A stretch of 17,099 nucleotides of DNA from Bacillota bacterium (lineage in GTDB: Bacteria; Bacillota; Clostridia; Saccharofermentanales; Fastidiosipilaceae): NCBI GenBank assembly GCA_023388435.1, contig JAEWGG010000018.1, forward strand, positions 1 through 17,099, in the 5' to 3' direction. The notes below the pieces were generated by a model. It searched no databases and had not been told where the DNA came from. It was given only the letters and a program-made list of their open reading frames with translations. Made by a program: the position numbers and the translations under genes. Numbering within the stretch: position 1 is the first letter of the stretch; every line of letters starts with the position of its first letter. Shown here piece by piece: positions 5,492 through 12,482 of the stretch.

Positions 5492-6739
5492 ATGATTAAA
5501 GATTTTGAAGAGAAACTGCGGCGCTACGCCCAGTTGGTCATGGAAGTTGGTCTGAACATCCAGCCTGGGGACCGCCTGGTCCTGCGCAGTGCCACGGAAT
5601 CCGAAGACCTGGCCCTGGCCATGGCTGAGGAGGCTTACCGCCGTGGGGCCGCCGCTGTACGTGTGGAGTGGAATAATCGCAGTCTGGGCCGCCTGCACTA
5701 CCTCTACCGCAGTCAGGAGGCGCTGGAGGAGGTCTGTTCGCACATGTTGGCCCGCGATATGGAGGACATCGAGCGCCGCACGAAGTACCTGAGCATGGTC
5801 GGACAGGATCCGCACGCTTTTGATGACTGTGACAAAGCCAAGATGGCTGCGGCCACGAAGGCCCATAACCGCGCCTATCTGGACTTCTCGTCAAAAATGA
5901 TGGCCAACTACACAAGTTGGTGCGTGATTGGCGCCCCGTGTATGTCCTGGGCCCGTGAGGTCTTCCCGGATCTGCCGGAGGCGGAGGCTCTGGAGAAGCT
6001 CTGGGACCTGGTTTTCTATACCCTGCGCCTGGACGAGGGGGATGCCCTGGAACGCTGGCATCAGCACATTGCGCGCCTCAATGCACGGGCCCAGCTGCTG
6101 ACGGAGGCCGGCTTCACCGCCCTGCACTACACGAGTGAGCGCGGCACGGACTTCCAGGTCGGCCTCCCCAGGGGGCACCGCTTCATCGCGGCGGAGGAGG
6201 CGAACCAGCAGGGACAGAATTTTGTGGCGAACCTGCCGACGGAGGAGATTTTTACCCTCCCCAATTGCCAGGAGGCGGAGGGTATTGTCTACAATACCAA
6301 GCCCCTGCAGTATAACGGAGGCCTGATTGACGGTTTCTGGCTACGTTTTGAGGGCGGCTCGGTGGTGGACTTTGCCGCCGAGAAAGGTCAGGAGCTGCTG
6401 GCTCACATGCTGGACAGCGACGAGGGGGCCCGCCGTCTGGGCGAAGTGGCCCTGGTACCCTACCACTCTCCCATTTCCCTGTCTGGGGTGGTTTTCTGTG
6501 AGACCCTCTTTGACGAGAACGCCTCCTGCCACCTGGCCCTGGGCCGCGCCTATCCGAGCTGCCTGGCCGACTTTGAAGCGCTGAGCGCGGAGGAAATAGA
6601 GGCGAGGGGGGCCAACAATTCCCTGATTCACGTGGACTTCATGATCGGTGATGCGAGCCTGCGCATCGAGGGGATACGTCCAGATGGCAGCCGTGAGCTG
6701 GTCTTTGACCAGGGTGATTTCGCCGGCCGCTTTGCCTGA
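5492..6739 (+). CDS. Aminopeptidase, peptidase family M29
   Basis: At 415 residues it is the usual length for the AmpS/AmpT/PepS family of two-metal aminopeptidases, which remove N-terminal residues from peptides in the cytoplasm. Family motifs are in order: the N-terminal LNIQPGDRLVLRS; NLPTEEIFTLP with the metal-ligand glutamate at E251/E252; EGARRLGE (E318); NASCHLALGRAYP (H347, Y354); and NNSLIHVDFMIG (H380, D382). All expected metal and catalytic residues are present, so it should be active. There is no signal peptide. AAGGAG lies 5 bases before the ATG. It may be co-transcribed with the discoidin-like gene; no clear terminator is visible after it. Confidence 0.95.
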   Translation: MIKDFEEKLRRYAQLVMEVGLNIQPGDRLVLRSATESEDLALAMAEEAYRRGAAAVRVEWNNRSLGRLHYLYRSQEALEEVCSHMLARDMEDIERRTKYLSMVGQDPHAFDDCDKAKMAAATKAHNRAYLDFSSKMMANYTSWCVIGAPCMSWAREVFPDLPEAEALEKLWDLVFYTLRLDEGDALERWHQHIARLNARAQLLTEAGFTALHYTSERGTDFQVGLPRGHRFIAAEEANQQGQNFVANLPTEEIFTLPNCQEAEGIVYNTKPLQYNGGLIDGFWLRFEGGSVVDFAAEKGQELLAHMLDSDEGARRLGEVALVPYHSPISLSGVVFCETLFDENASCHLALGRAYPSCLADFEALSAEEIEARGANNSLIHVDFMIGDASLRIEGIRPDGSRELVFDQGDFAGRFA

Positions 6740-6881
6740 TGGAGACTGCTGGTCCGGGGATGACATGAGCTGAGCGCGGCGGCCTCCACCTGCTGGCTGG
6801 GGGCCGTCTGCTGTGTCGCGGGCTCCGTCTCCGCTTCAGATCTGGACTTTAGAATTGCTTTAAAGACAGCCTGCAAAGCGA

Positions 6882-6890
6882 TGCTAAAAT
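6882..6890 (+). promoter_or_regulatory. Extended -10 promoter giving a probable leaderless ABC transcript
   Basis: TGCTAAAAT is a TG-n-extended -10 element, with the hexamer TAAAAT at 6885-6890. No convincing -35 exists at 16-18 bp. With normal -10 to +1 spacing, transcription would begin at 6897, the A of the ATG. No Shine-Dalgarno sequence is present in the six bases between. Confidence 0.65.
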
Positions 6891-6896
6891 TGTCCT

Positions 6897-7640
6897 ATGA
6901 AACTCAGAATTCAGAATTTAAATAAATCCTTCGGCAGCAAGGAGGTCCTGCGCGACCTCAGCTTCTGTTTTGAGTCCGGCCGTATCTACGCGCTTCTGGG
7001 ACGCAATGGGGCGGGGAAGACGACACTCTTCAATTGCCTTTTTCGAAATCTTGAATTTAGTTCCGGGAGCTTTAGTCTCCGCACAGATGATGGGACTGAG
7101 AAGCCGCTGGACGAACAGCAGATCGCCTTTGTGGAGTCGATGCCTGAGGTGCCGAATTTTCTGACGGGCCGGGAGTACATCGAATTTCTTCTGGACGTCC
7201 AGAAGCTGGATCCTGATCGCTTCCTCAGTGGCCTGGGCCTGGGCGGCAGGGGCATGGAGGGGCTTTTTGACCTGATCAGCCTGTCTCTGGAGGACCAGTA
7301 CAAGTTAGCTAAGGACTATTCCCACGGCATGAAGAGCAAGCTCCTGCTTCTGGCCAACCTTCTGCTTCAGCAGCCGGTCATGCTGCTGGATGAGCCGCTG
7401 AGCTCGGTGGATGTGGTGGCTGCTGAGGAGATCAAGGATATTCTGAAACGGGACAAGACCCAGCGCATCACAATCATTTCCACGCATCTGATGGACCTGG
7501 CGCTGAGTCTCTGTGACGAGGTGGTCCTGCTCCGGGAGGGCCAGCTTATAGCCGTGCCCCGCGGGGACCTCGATACACAGGCCTATCAGGATTGTCTTTT
7601 GGCCGCACTGAAGGGAGAAGACGATGCCTACCGTGAATAG
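6897..7640 (+). CDS. ABC transporter ATP-binding protein
   Basis: A 247-residue single ABC domain that powers transport through the overlapping permease. Walker A is GRNGAGKT (residues 35-42), the signature is YSHGMKSK (141-148) in place of LSGGQ, Walker B is VMLLDEP (161-167), and the H-loop is STH (195-197). The Q-loop region has VESMPEVPNFLTGREY. The degenerate YSHGMK-type signature is common in ABC-2 and EcsA/antibiotic-type export ATPases, so export is more likely than import. The start is fixed by the N-terminus MKLRIQNLNKSFG and no alternative ATG is near. There is no ribosome binding site and the -10 box lies 6 bases upstream, suggesting a leaderless mRNA. Its last 17 bp overlap the permease gene. 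Confidence 0.92.
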   Translation: MKLRIQNLNKSFGSKEVLRDLSFCFESGRIYALLGRNGAGKTTLFNCLFRNLEFSSGSFSLRTDDGTEKPLDEQQIAFVESMPEVPNFLTGREYIEFLLDVQKLDPDRFLSGLGLGGRGMEGLFDLISLSLEDQYKLAKDYSHGMKSKLLLLANLLLQQPVMLLDEPLSSVDVVAAEEIKDILKRDKTQRITIISTHLMDLALSLCDEVVLLREGQLIAVPRGDLDTQAYQDCLLAALKGEDDAYRE

Positions 7641-9498
7641 GGGGGGAGAGCTGCGCCCAGGTCCAGGTGCAGGACTGGTCAGCACGGGTCAACTGGCCCT
7701 GGTTTTACGGGTTCAAGCCGCGCTGAATTACAACCGCTTCATCTACCGATTGACCCGCCTGCCTCTGCTTGGGGCCTGCCTCGCCAGGCACGCGCCCTAT
7801 GGTCGGATGCGGGGCCTGCGCCTTGCGCTTAATATTTTCCTGCCCCTCATCAGACAGCTGGGCAAGTTTTTGCTACTCATAGGTTTTTACGTCGTCGCCT
7901 CGACCTATGCGGTCCAGGCGCAACTGCTGCGGAGCGGGGCGGGCGCTGTCCTGGATTCGCTCAGTCCCTGGTCCTTTATCGGCCAGATTCCCGTAGCCTT
8001 GCTGGATAGTCTAACCCGGCCCCAGCTTTTTAGTCAGGTCTTTGTGAGTCTCTACCTGCTGATTTTTATTTTCCGGGCCTGCTACGGGGATAATCTGATT
8101 TTTCGGTCTGAGGAGCTGCCGAATTACCTGATCCGCCACCTGCGCCTGCCCGCCAAGGGCCTGCTGCTGACTTTTGCGGCCCTGGATATTCTGCGTCGCC
8201 TGGTCCTGGCAGCCCTGGTCCTGCTGCTTCTGCGCGGCCTTGGTCTGCTCCAGCTGCCAAGTCTCTACCTGCTGGCCCTGATCACTGCCTCCCCCCTGGC
8301 CACCCTGGCCCACGACAGCTTCCTATTCGCCTGGCAGAGTCCCCGCCGCCACCAGCCGAAGTCTAAGCTCTTTCAGATTGCCGTTGCCATCCCGATCTCG
8401 GGCCTGCTCCTTGCGGCCTACTTCCTCCTGGACGGCCGTTACCTCTTCCCCAGCTGGGTTTTTCTCCCGGCCGCAGCCCTGGGTCTTGTCCTCCTGGGTC
8501 CCGCCCTGTGGATACTGGTCCGGCGCCAGGACTACCGCAGCTTCTATCTGTTTAAAATACGCCAGGTGGAGGACAGCATGGCTGAGTTGGAAGATAGCAG
8601 CAATGGCCAGTTGGAGATCAAGAGCTATCTGGACACAGTAGGAAAAGTCAAAGCGGACAAACGTGAGGAGCAGACAGCGAGCCCTGCCAGGAGCCAGACT
8701 CAGCAGTCGACCAGCCTCCTGTCCCCAGTCCTGGCTCTGCCGCTTAAGCTGGCCCAGGAAAAAGATCCCTATCTCCGCCTGGAGCATATCTGGACCTGGC
8801 GCAGCCGCCATTATCTGCTGCGTAAGCACCGCATCATGTGGGGTCTTCTCTGCATCCTGAGCCTGGCCGTTCTGGGGCTGAGCATCTACGCTTTCGTCGT
8901 GCCGAGCTTCCTTCCCCAGAAGGAGATCGGGGATTTCTTTGTTGTTTTACCCATCGTCATGCTCTATTTGCGGCAGTGGATCCTGAGCGTCCCCATAGAG
9001 GGTATCTTAAAAGTTCGCTATAACGTGGCGGATGCGCCCCTCTTGACCTTCGCCTTCTACCGCCGACCGGACCTCCTGACTCGGCTCTTTCGCGCCCGTC
9101 TGCGGGGGCTGCTGTGGATTTACCGCTGGCACTTCCTGGCCGTCGCGCTCATCAGCCTGTTTGCGAGTCTGATTCTCTATCGGAGGGTCTCCCTGGCAAT
9201 CTTCCTGGCGGCCCTATGCCTCCTTCCGGCCCTGATCGTGCTGAGCTATTTCCTGGAGCTCTACGCCAGGCTGCGTCTGTACTTCTTCGTCTCGCCGCAG
9301 CCTAAACTGAACTTCCTGAACGGTATGAATATGCTGACTGTGCCCCTTTTCTTTGGCCTTATGCAAAAGTCCAGGGGGATCTACATACTAAGCGCCTGGA
9401 TGCTGCTCAGCGCGCCCCTGGCCCTGCTCGCTATCGAGGTCTACCGGCGCTTTCGACGCTCAGATTTTTGTAAGCGGCCCAGTGCTGAGCGCAGCTAG
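7624..9498 (+). CDS. Polytopic membrane protein, permease partner of the ABC ATPase
   Basis: A 624-residue protein with roughly 11-12 hydrophobic segments, near residues 68-95, 135-152, 178-205, 210-230, 250-270, 277-299, 403-426, 437-455, 502-520, 522-545 and 586-605. A charged loop at about 300-400 divides it into two halves of about six segments. It contains the low-complexity stretch SPARSQTQQS. Overlap with the ATPase gene and a GGGAG site 6 bases before the ATG point to coupled translation. I do not recognise a named family. EcsB-like or ABC-2-like permeases are the nearest idea, but they are usually about 400 residues. The two-half layout could mean one chain supplies both transmembrane domains. 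The substrate is unknown. The gene is Leu-rich with a less biased codon choice than the mgl genes. No terminator is visible after it. Confidence 0.8.
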   Translation: MPTVNRGGELRPGPGAGLVSTGQLALVLRVQAALNYNRFIYRLTRLPLLGACLARHAPYGRMRGLRLALNIFLPLIRQLGKFLLLIGFYVVASTYAVQAQLLRSGAGAVLDSLSPWSFIGQIPVALLDSLTRPQLFSQVFVSLYLLIFIFRACYGDNLIFRSEELPNYLIRHLRLPAKGLLLTFAALDILRRLVLAALVLLLLRGLGLLQLPSLYLLALITASPLATLAHDSFLFAWQSPRRHQPKSKLFQIAVAIPISGLLLAAYFLLDGRYLFPSWVFLPAAALGLVLLGPALWILVRRQDYRSFYLFKIRQVEDSMAELEDSSNGQLEIKSYLDTVGKVKADKREEQTASPARSQTQQSTSLLSPVLALPLKLAQEKDPYLRLEHIWTWRSRHYLLRKHRIMWGLLCILSLAVLGLSIYAFVVPSFLPQKEIGDFFVVLPIVMLYLRQWILSVPIEGILKVRYNVADAPLLTFAFYRRPDLLTRLFRARLRGLLWIYRWHFLAVALISLFASLILYRRVSLAIFLAALCLLPALIVLSYFLELYARLRLYFFVSPQPKLNFLNGMNMLTVPLFFGLMQKSRGIYILSAWMLLSAPLALLAIEVYRRFRRSDFCKRPSAERS

Positions 9499-9536
9499 AG
9501 GAACGTTCTCGCGGGCAAAAAGGCCCCCGAGTTCGA

Positions 9537-9542
9537 TACAAT
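9537..9542 (+). promoter_or_regulatory. Possible -10 element upstream of the galM-like gene
   Basis: TACAAT lies 87 bp before the start codon, but the 17-bp-spaced -35 region (GGCAAA) is poor. The gene could also be read from the permease transcript. Confidence 0.3.
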
Positions 9543-9629
9543 AATTTCCCAGGCCCTGTTTCTGGAGCGGCTATCCGCCATTCCGAAGAACGGTATCTGG
9601 GAGCAAAATTTTTCAGGGGGTACAGTCAG

Positions 9630-10775
9630 ATGCAGCCAAGACGTAATATCAGCCAGCCGGGTATCAGTTTGCGCCAGGACCGGGATTTTCTGCTCGACTC
9701 CGGCCTGCCAGCGGAGCAGCAGGAGCGCATCCATATCTATTGTCTACGCAACCAGCAGGGTATGGAGGTCCATCTCTGTAATTATGGGGCGACGTTTCTG
9801 GGAATCTATGTGCCCGACCGTGAGGGGCAGCTGGAGAACGTGATACTCCGACTGCCGAGATTGGCGGACTACCTGCGGCAAGAGGCGTATATCGGGGCAA
9901 GTGTCGGCCCCCTGGCGAATCGCATTCGAGCTGCGCGCTGCCCCTGGAAGGGGGGGGAGCTGCGCTTCGAAGCGAATGAGGGGAATACTTGTCTCCACAG
10001 TGCTTCGGACGGATTGAATCGCCAGATCTGGGAGGTCTTGAGCCTGGACCAGCAGAAACTGGTCCTCCTGACACGGACGGGTCAGGGGCGGGGGGGCTAT
10101 CCCTTTGCCCTGGAGCTGCGCCTGACGCTCAGCCTCTACGATGACAACAGTCTGGACTTGCTCTATGAGGCTCGCAGCGCCCAGGACGCCCTGGTCAATC
10201 TGACAAACCACTGCTACTTCAATCTGGCGGCCGGGGGCGATGTGCTGGACCATCAGCTCTGGCTGGGTGCCAGCCAGATTCAGGAGCTGGACGAGGCCCA
10301 GCTGCCAACGGGCGAGCTGAGCTCCATACAGGGCACGCCCCTGGACTTCAGCCACTTGCGGCCTGTGGCGGACTGCCTGGCTCCGGCCTATCGCAGTTTG
10401 CGGGGCCAGTCCGCCAGCCTGCGCCGCCAGCTCCTGGACCAGCTCCTCCAATCGGGAGAGTCCAGGGGTCAGGGCTTGGACTACTCCTATGTCCTGACGG
10501 GCGAGGGGCTGAGGCCTGCGGCCCGACTGGAGGATCCCCGGTCAGGGAGACGCCTGGACTTCTATACCAATCAGCCCTGCTTACAGGTTTACAGTGGCAC
10601 GCATCTGCCCCTGCTGGAAGGCTTTGAGGGCAGCTATGGTCCTTACAGCGGACTCTGCCTGGAGGCCCAGGACTATGTCGACGCGCCGAATCACCCCGAG
10701 TGGGGCGGGGCCCTGCTGCGGGCGGGAGAACGCTATCAGAACCACATGCTCTACGCCTTTTCCTGTGTGGACTGA
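9630..10775 (+). CDS. galM: Aldose 1-epimerase (mutarotase), GalM family
   Basis: It interconverts alpha and beta anomers of hexoses such as galactose or glucose in the cytoplasm, feeding the Leloir and glycolytic routes. Family residues are present: NRIRAA (R98), the LHS histidine (H123), NLTNHCYFNL (H194, catalytic acid), GLDYSYVL (D285) and CLEAQDYVDAPN (E345, catalytic base). At 381 residues it is about 40 longer than typical GalM, with about 20 extra at the N-terminus and an insertion around 250-280. GGGGG stands 9 bases before the ATG. Upstream of nagA and near the Mgl importer, it fits a hexose uptake role. Specificity within the family cannot be told from sequence alone. Confidence 0.92.
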   Translation: MQPRRNISQPGISLRQDRDFLLDSGLPAEQQERIHIYCLRNQQGMEVHLCNYGATFLGIYVPDREGQLENVILRLPRLADYLRQEAYIGASVGPLANRIRAARCPWKGGELRFEANEGNTCLHSASDGLNRQIWEVLSLDQQKLVLLTRTGQGRGGYPFALELRLTLSLYDDNSLDLLYEARSAQDALVNLTNHCYFNLAAGGDVLDHQLWLGASQIQELDEAQLPTGELSSIQGTPLDFSHLRPVADCLAPAYRSLRGQSASLRRQLLDQLLQSGESRGQGLDYSYVLTGEGLRPAARLEDPRSGRRLDFYTNQPCLQVYSGTHLPLLEGFEGSYGPYSGLCLEAQDYVDAPNHPEWGGALLRAGERYQNHMLYAFSCVD

Positions 10776-10816
10776 GCGGGCTAAGCCGTTCAGGGGCCTT
10801 CCGAACAGGGCCGCTA

Positions 10817-10825
10817 TGCTATAAT
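10817..10825 (+). promoter_or_regulatory. Extended -10 promoter of nagA
   Basis: TGCTATAAT gives a consensus TATAAT (10820-10825) with the TG extension. The -35 is unclear: TTCCGA at 10799 is spaced only 15 bp. The start is expected near 10832, giving a leader of about 68 nt. Confidence 0.7.
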
Positions 10826-10841
10826 CCAGAACAGACAGAGC

Positions 10842-10870
10842 GAGCCCCCCAGGCCAGAGCCGGGGGGCTC
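10842..10870 (+). promoter_or_regulatory. Very stable hairpin in the nagA 5' leader
   Basis: GAGCCCCCC (10842-10850) pairs perfectly with GGGGGGCTC (10862-10870), and the loop can add GGC/GCC pairs around CAGA. No T-run follows, so it does not look like a terminator. It begins about 10 nt after the predicted start of transcription and ends 29 nt before the ATG. Confidence 0.75.
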
Positions 10871-10899
10871 AGCGCTATAGGGAAGCAGAGGACGAGCGA

Positions 10900-12057
10900 A
10901 TGTTGGAATTGCGCGGTGGCCTGGTCTTTAGACCCGAGGGCCGTTTTGAAGAGGGCAGCCTGCGTCTGGCGGGGCAGAGCATTGTGGACTATCGTCCGAC
11001 GGGTCAGGACGGTGAGCTGGGGCAAGAAGGGCCGGCGGAGGTCCTGGACTGCAGCGGCTGTTACGTTGTGCCCGGTTTTATCGACAGCCACTTCCACGGC
11101 TGTATGGGCCAGGATATCTGTGACGCCGAACCCCAGGCCCTGCGCAAGATCGCCAGCCAGGAGGCCCAGTGGGGCGTGACAGCTCTGGTGGCCACTACGA
11201 TGTCCTACGGCGAGCGGGAACTCCAGGATATACTCGGCACCTACCGCTCTGTGGCAGCTGAGGAGCAGGAGCAGATGGCCGCCTTTTGCGGGGTACACCT
11301 TGAGGGACCCTTTATCAACCCCAAGCGCTGTGGAGCTCAGAATCCAGATTACATCATGAATCCTGATGCCGACATGCTCGGCCGTCTGGATGACTGTTCA
11401 GGCGGGGCCCTGCGCATTGTCACCATGGCTCCGGAGTGCGATGGGGCCTCGGAGCTCATCGCCCGCTACCACGAGCGCATGAGCCTTTCCATCGGACACA
11501 GCGAGGCGGACTATTGCTGTGCCCGCCATGCGTACCAGGCTGGGATGTCCCGGCTGACACACTGCTACAACGCCATGCGCGGTATACACCACCGAGACCC
11601 GGGTCCGATTCTGGCGGCCCTCGAATTCCCGCATGTCTTTGTGGAGCTGATTACCGACGGTGTCCACGTCCATCCCTCCGTCGTGCGCCAGACCTTCAAG
11701 CTGTTCGGGGCCGAGCGCATCGTCCTCGTCAGCGACAGCATGGAAGCCACAGGCCTCGCCGACGGCCGTTATCAGCTTGGAGGCCAGGCCGTCCAGGTCC
11801 AGGGCCGCCGTGCCACCCTCGATGACGGCACACTCGCCGGCTCCGTCACTCACCTGACTGACTGTGTCCGCCGCGCGGTACAGGAGATGGAGATTCCACT
11901 GGAGCAGGCCATCCTTTCCGCCAGTAGCAGCGCCGCCCGCGCCGCAGGCCTCTACGCCCAGCGGGGAAGTCTGGAGGCGGGGAAGGTCGCTGATGTTCTG
12001 GTCCTGGATTCCGAGCTGCGCCTGCGCCAGGTCATCCTGCGTGGCAAGCCGCTTTAA
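10900..12057 (+). CDS. nagA: N-acetylglucosamine-6-phosphate deacetylase
   Basis: It hydrolyses GlcNAc-6-phosphate to glucosamine-6-phosphate and acetate, the first committed step in amino-sugar use and cell-wall recycling. At 385 residues it is full length for this amidohydrolase family. Motifs: DSHFHG (H64, H66), HLEGPF (E135), SIGHSEAD (H200), THCYNAMRG (H221), DGVHVHP (H256, H258) and SDSMEATG (D279, catalytic). LAGSVTHL and EAGKVADVLVLD close the barrel and the small beta domain. GAGGA lies 7 bases before the ATG. The usual partner nagB (deaminase) is not in the window. The gene has its own promoter and a strong terminator, so it can be expressed apart from galM. Confidence 0.96.
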   Translation: MLELRGGLVFRPEGRFEEGSLRLAGQSIVDYRPTGQDGELGQEGPAEVLDCSGCYVVPGFIDSHFHGCMGQDICDAEPQALRKIASQEAQWGVTALVATTMSYGERELQDILGTYRSVAAEEQEQMAAFCGVHLEGPFINPKRCGAQNPDYIMNPDADMLGRLDDCSGGALRIVTMAPECDGASELIARYHERMSLSIGHSEADYCCARHAYQAGMSRLTHCYNAMRGIHHRDPGPILAALEFPHVFVELITDGVHVHPSVVRQTFKLFGAERIVLVSDSMEATGLADGRYQLGGQAVQVQGRRATLDDGTLAGSVTHLTDCVRRAVQEMEIPLEQAILSASSSAARAAGLYAQRGSLEAGKVADVLVLDSELRLRQVILRGKPL

Positions 12058-12104
12058 AAGAGAAAAACACAAAAATTAGTTAAAGTTAACTGTTAAAAGT
12101 CCAT

Positions 12105-12152
12105 CTGCCATGTTCCGCAGCGCCCAGGCTTGCGGAGCGTGGCAGGAATTTT
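12105..12152 (+). terminator. Rho-independent terminator of nagA
   Basis: A 15-bp stem (12105-12119 with 12131-12145, two G-T wobbles, 11-base loop) is followed by GAATTTTTAT. A further T-run lies shortly after, at about 12156-12163. Confidence 0.88.
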
Positions 12153-12405
12153 TATGTTCTTTTTGCAGTGTTTGAGGGGATAAAAAGTCATGCTTTTCTT
12201 CTCCAAAATGAAAGCCCTTGCAGGATATAAAAGCAAGGTAAAAAGTCAGGTGTCCCTGTGTTTTGTACATGCTGACAGGTGCAAATTCATACTAAAATCC
12301 AGAAAAAAGACGCTTAATACTCTTCTTGTATGTAAGTAGAATGGGCCGAAATTTCTGAGAAATGGAATGCTTTTAGAGGCTTAGCACAAAAAGAGGGCGC
12401 AAATA
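12153..12405. other. AT-rich intergenic region upstream of the mgl promoter
   Basis: No gene is supported here. Base composition drops sharply to AT-rich compared with the flanking genes. TAAAAAGTCA is repeated at 12181-12190 and 12239-12248. CCTTGC (12216-12221) pairs with GCAAGG (12233-12238). CTTAGCA (12380-12386) is the left half of an inverted repeat whose other half lies within the mgl promoter. Confidence 0.6.
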
Positions 12406-12420
12406 TTGCCAATTGCTAAG
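12380..12420 (+). promoter_or_regulatory. Candidate operator overlapping the mgl promoter
   Basis: CTTAGCA (12380-12386) and TGCTAAG (12414-12420) form a perfect 7-bp inverted repeat 34 bp apart centre to centre, about three helical turns. The right half lies between the -35 and -10. A partial third copy, GTGCTA, overlaps the -10 at 12425-12430. The regulator is unknown. Confidence 0.45.
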
Positions 12421-12434
12421 TAAAGTGCTATCAT
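12406..12434 (+). promoter_or_regulatory. Promoter of the mglBAC operon
   Basis: TTGCCA (12406-12411), a 17-bp spacer and TATCAT (12429-12434) with TG at 12426-12427 make a well-formed extended -10 promoter. The expected start near 12441 gives a leader of about 42 nt with a GAGGAG ribosome binding site. Confidence 0.8.
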
Positions 12435-12482
12435 CCAGGCGTGCGTTAGCGCATAGATTCTCATTAAAGAGGAGATCACATC

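Noticed and set aside
6740..6881. Terminator after the M29 aminopeptidase gene
   Set aside because: Short G/C complementarities are present (for example CGGCC/GGCCG), but no long stem followed by a T-run could be found.
12076..12270. Minus-strand small frame in the nagA-mglB gap
   Set aside because: It spans the nagA terminator hairpin and has no convincing start site or domain.
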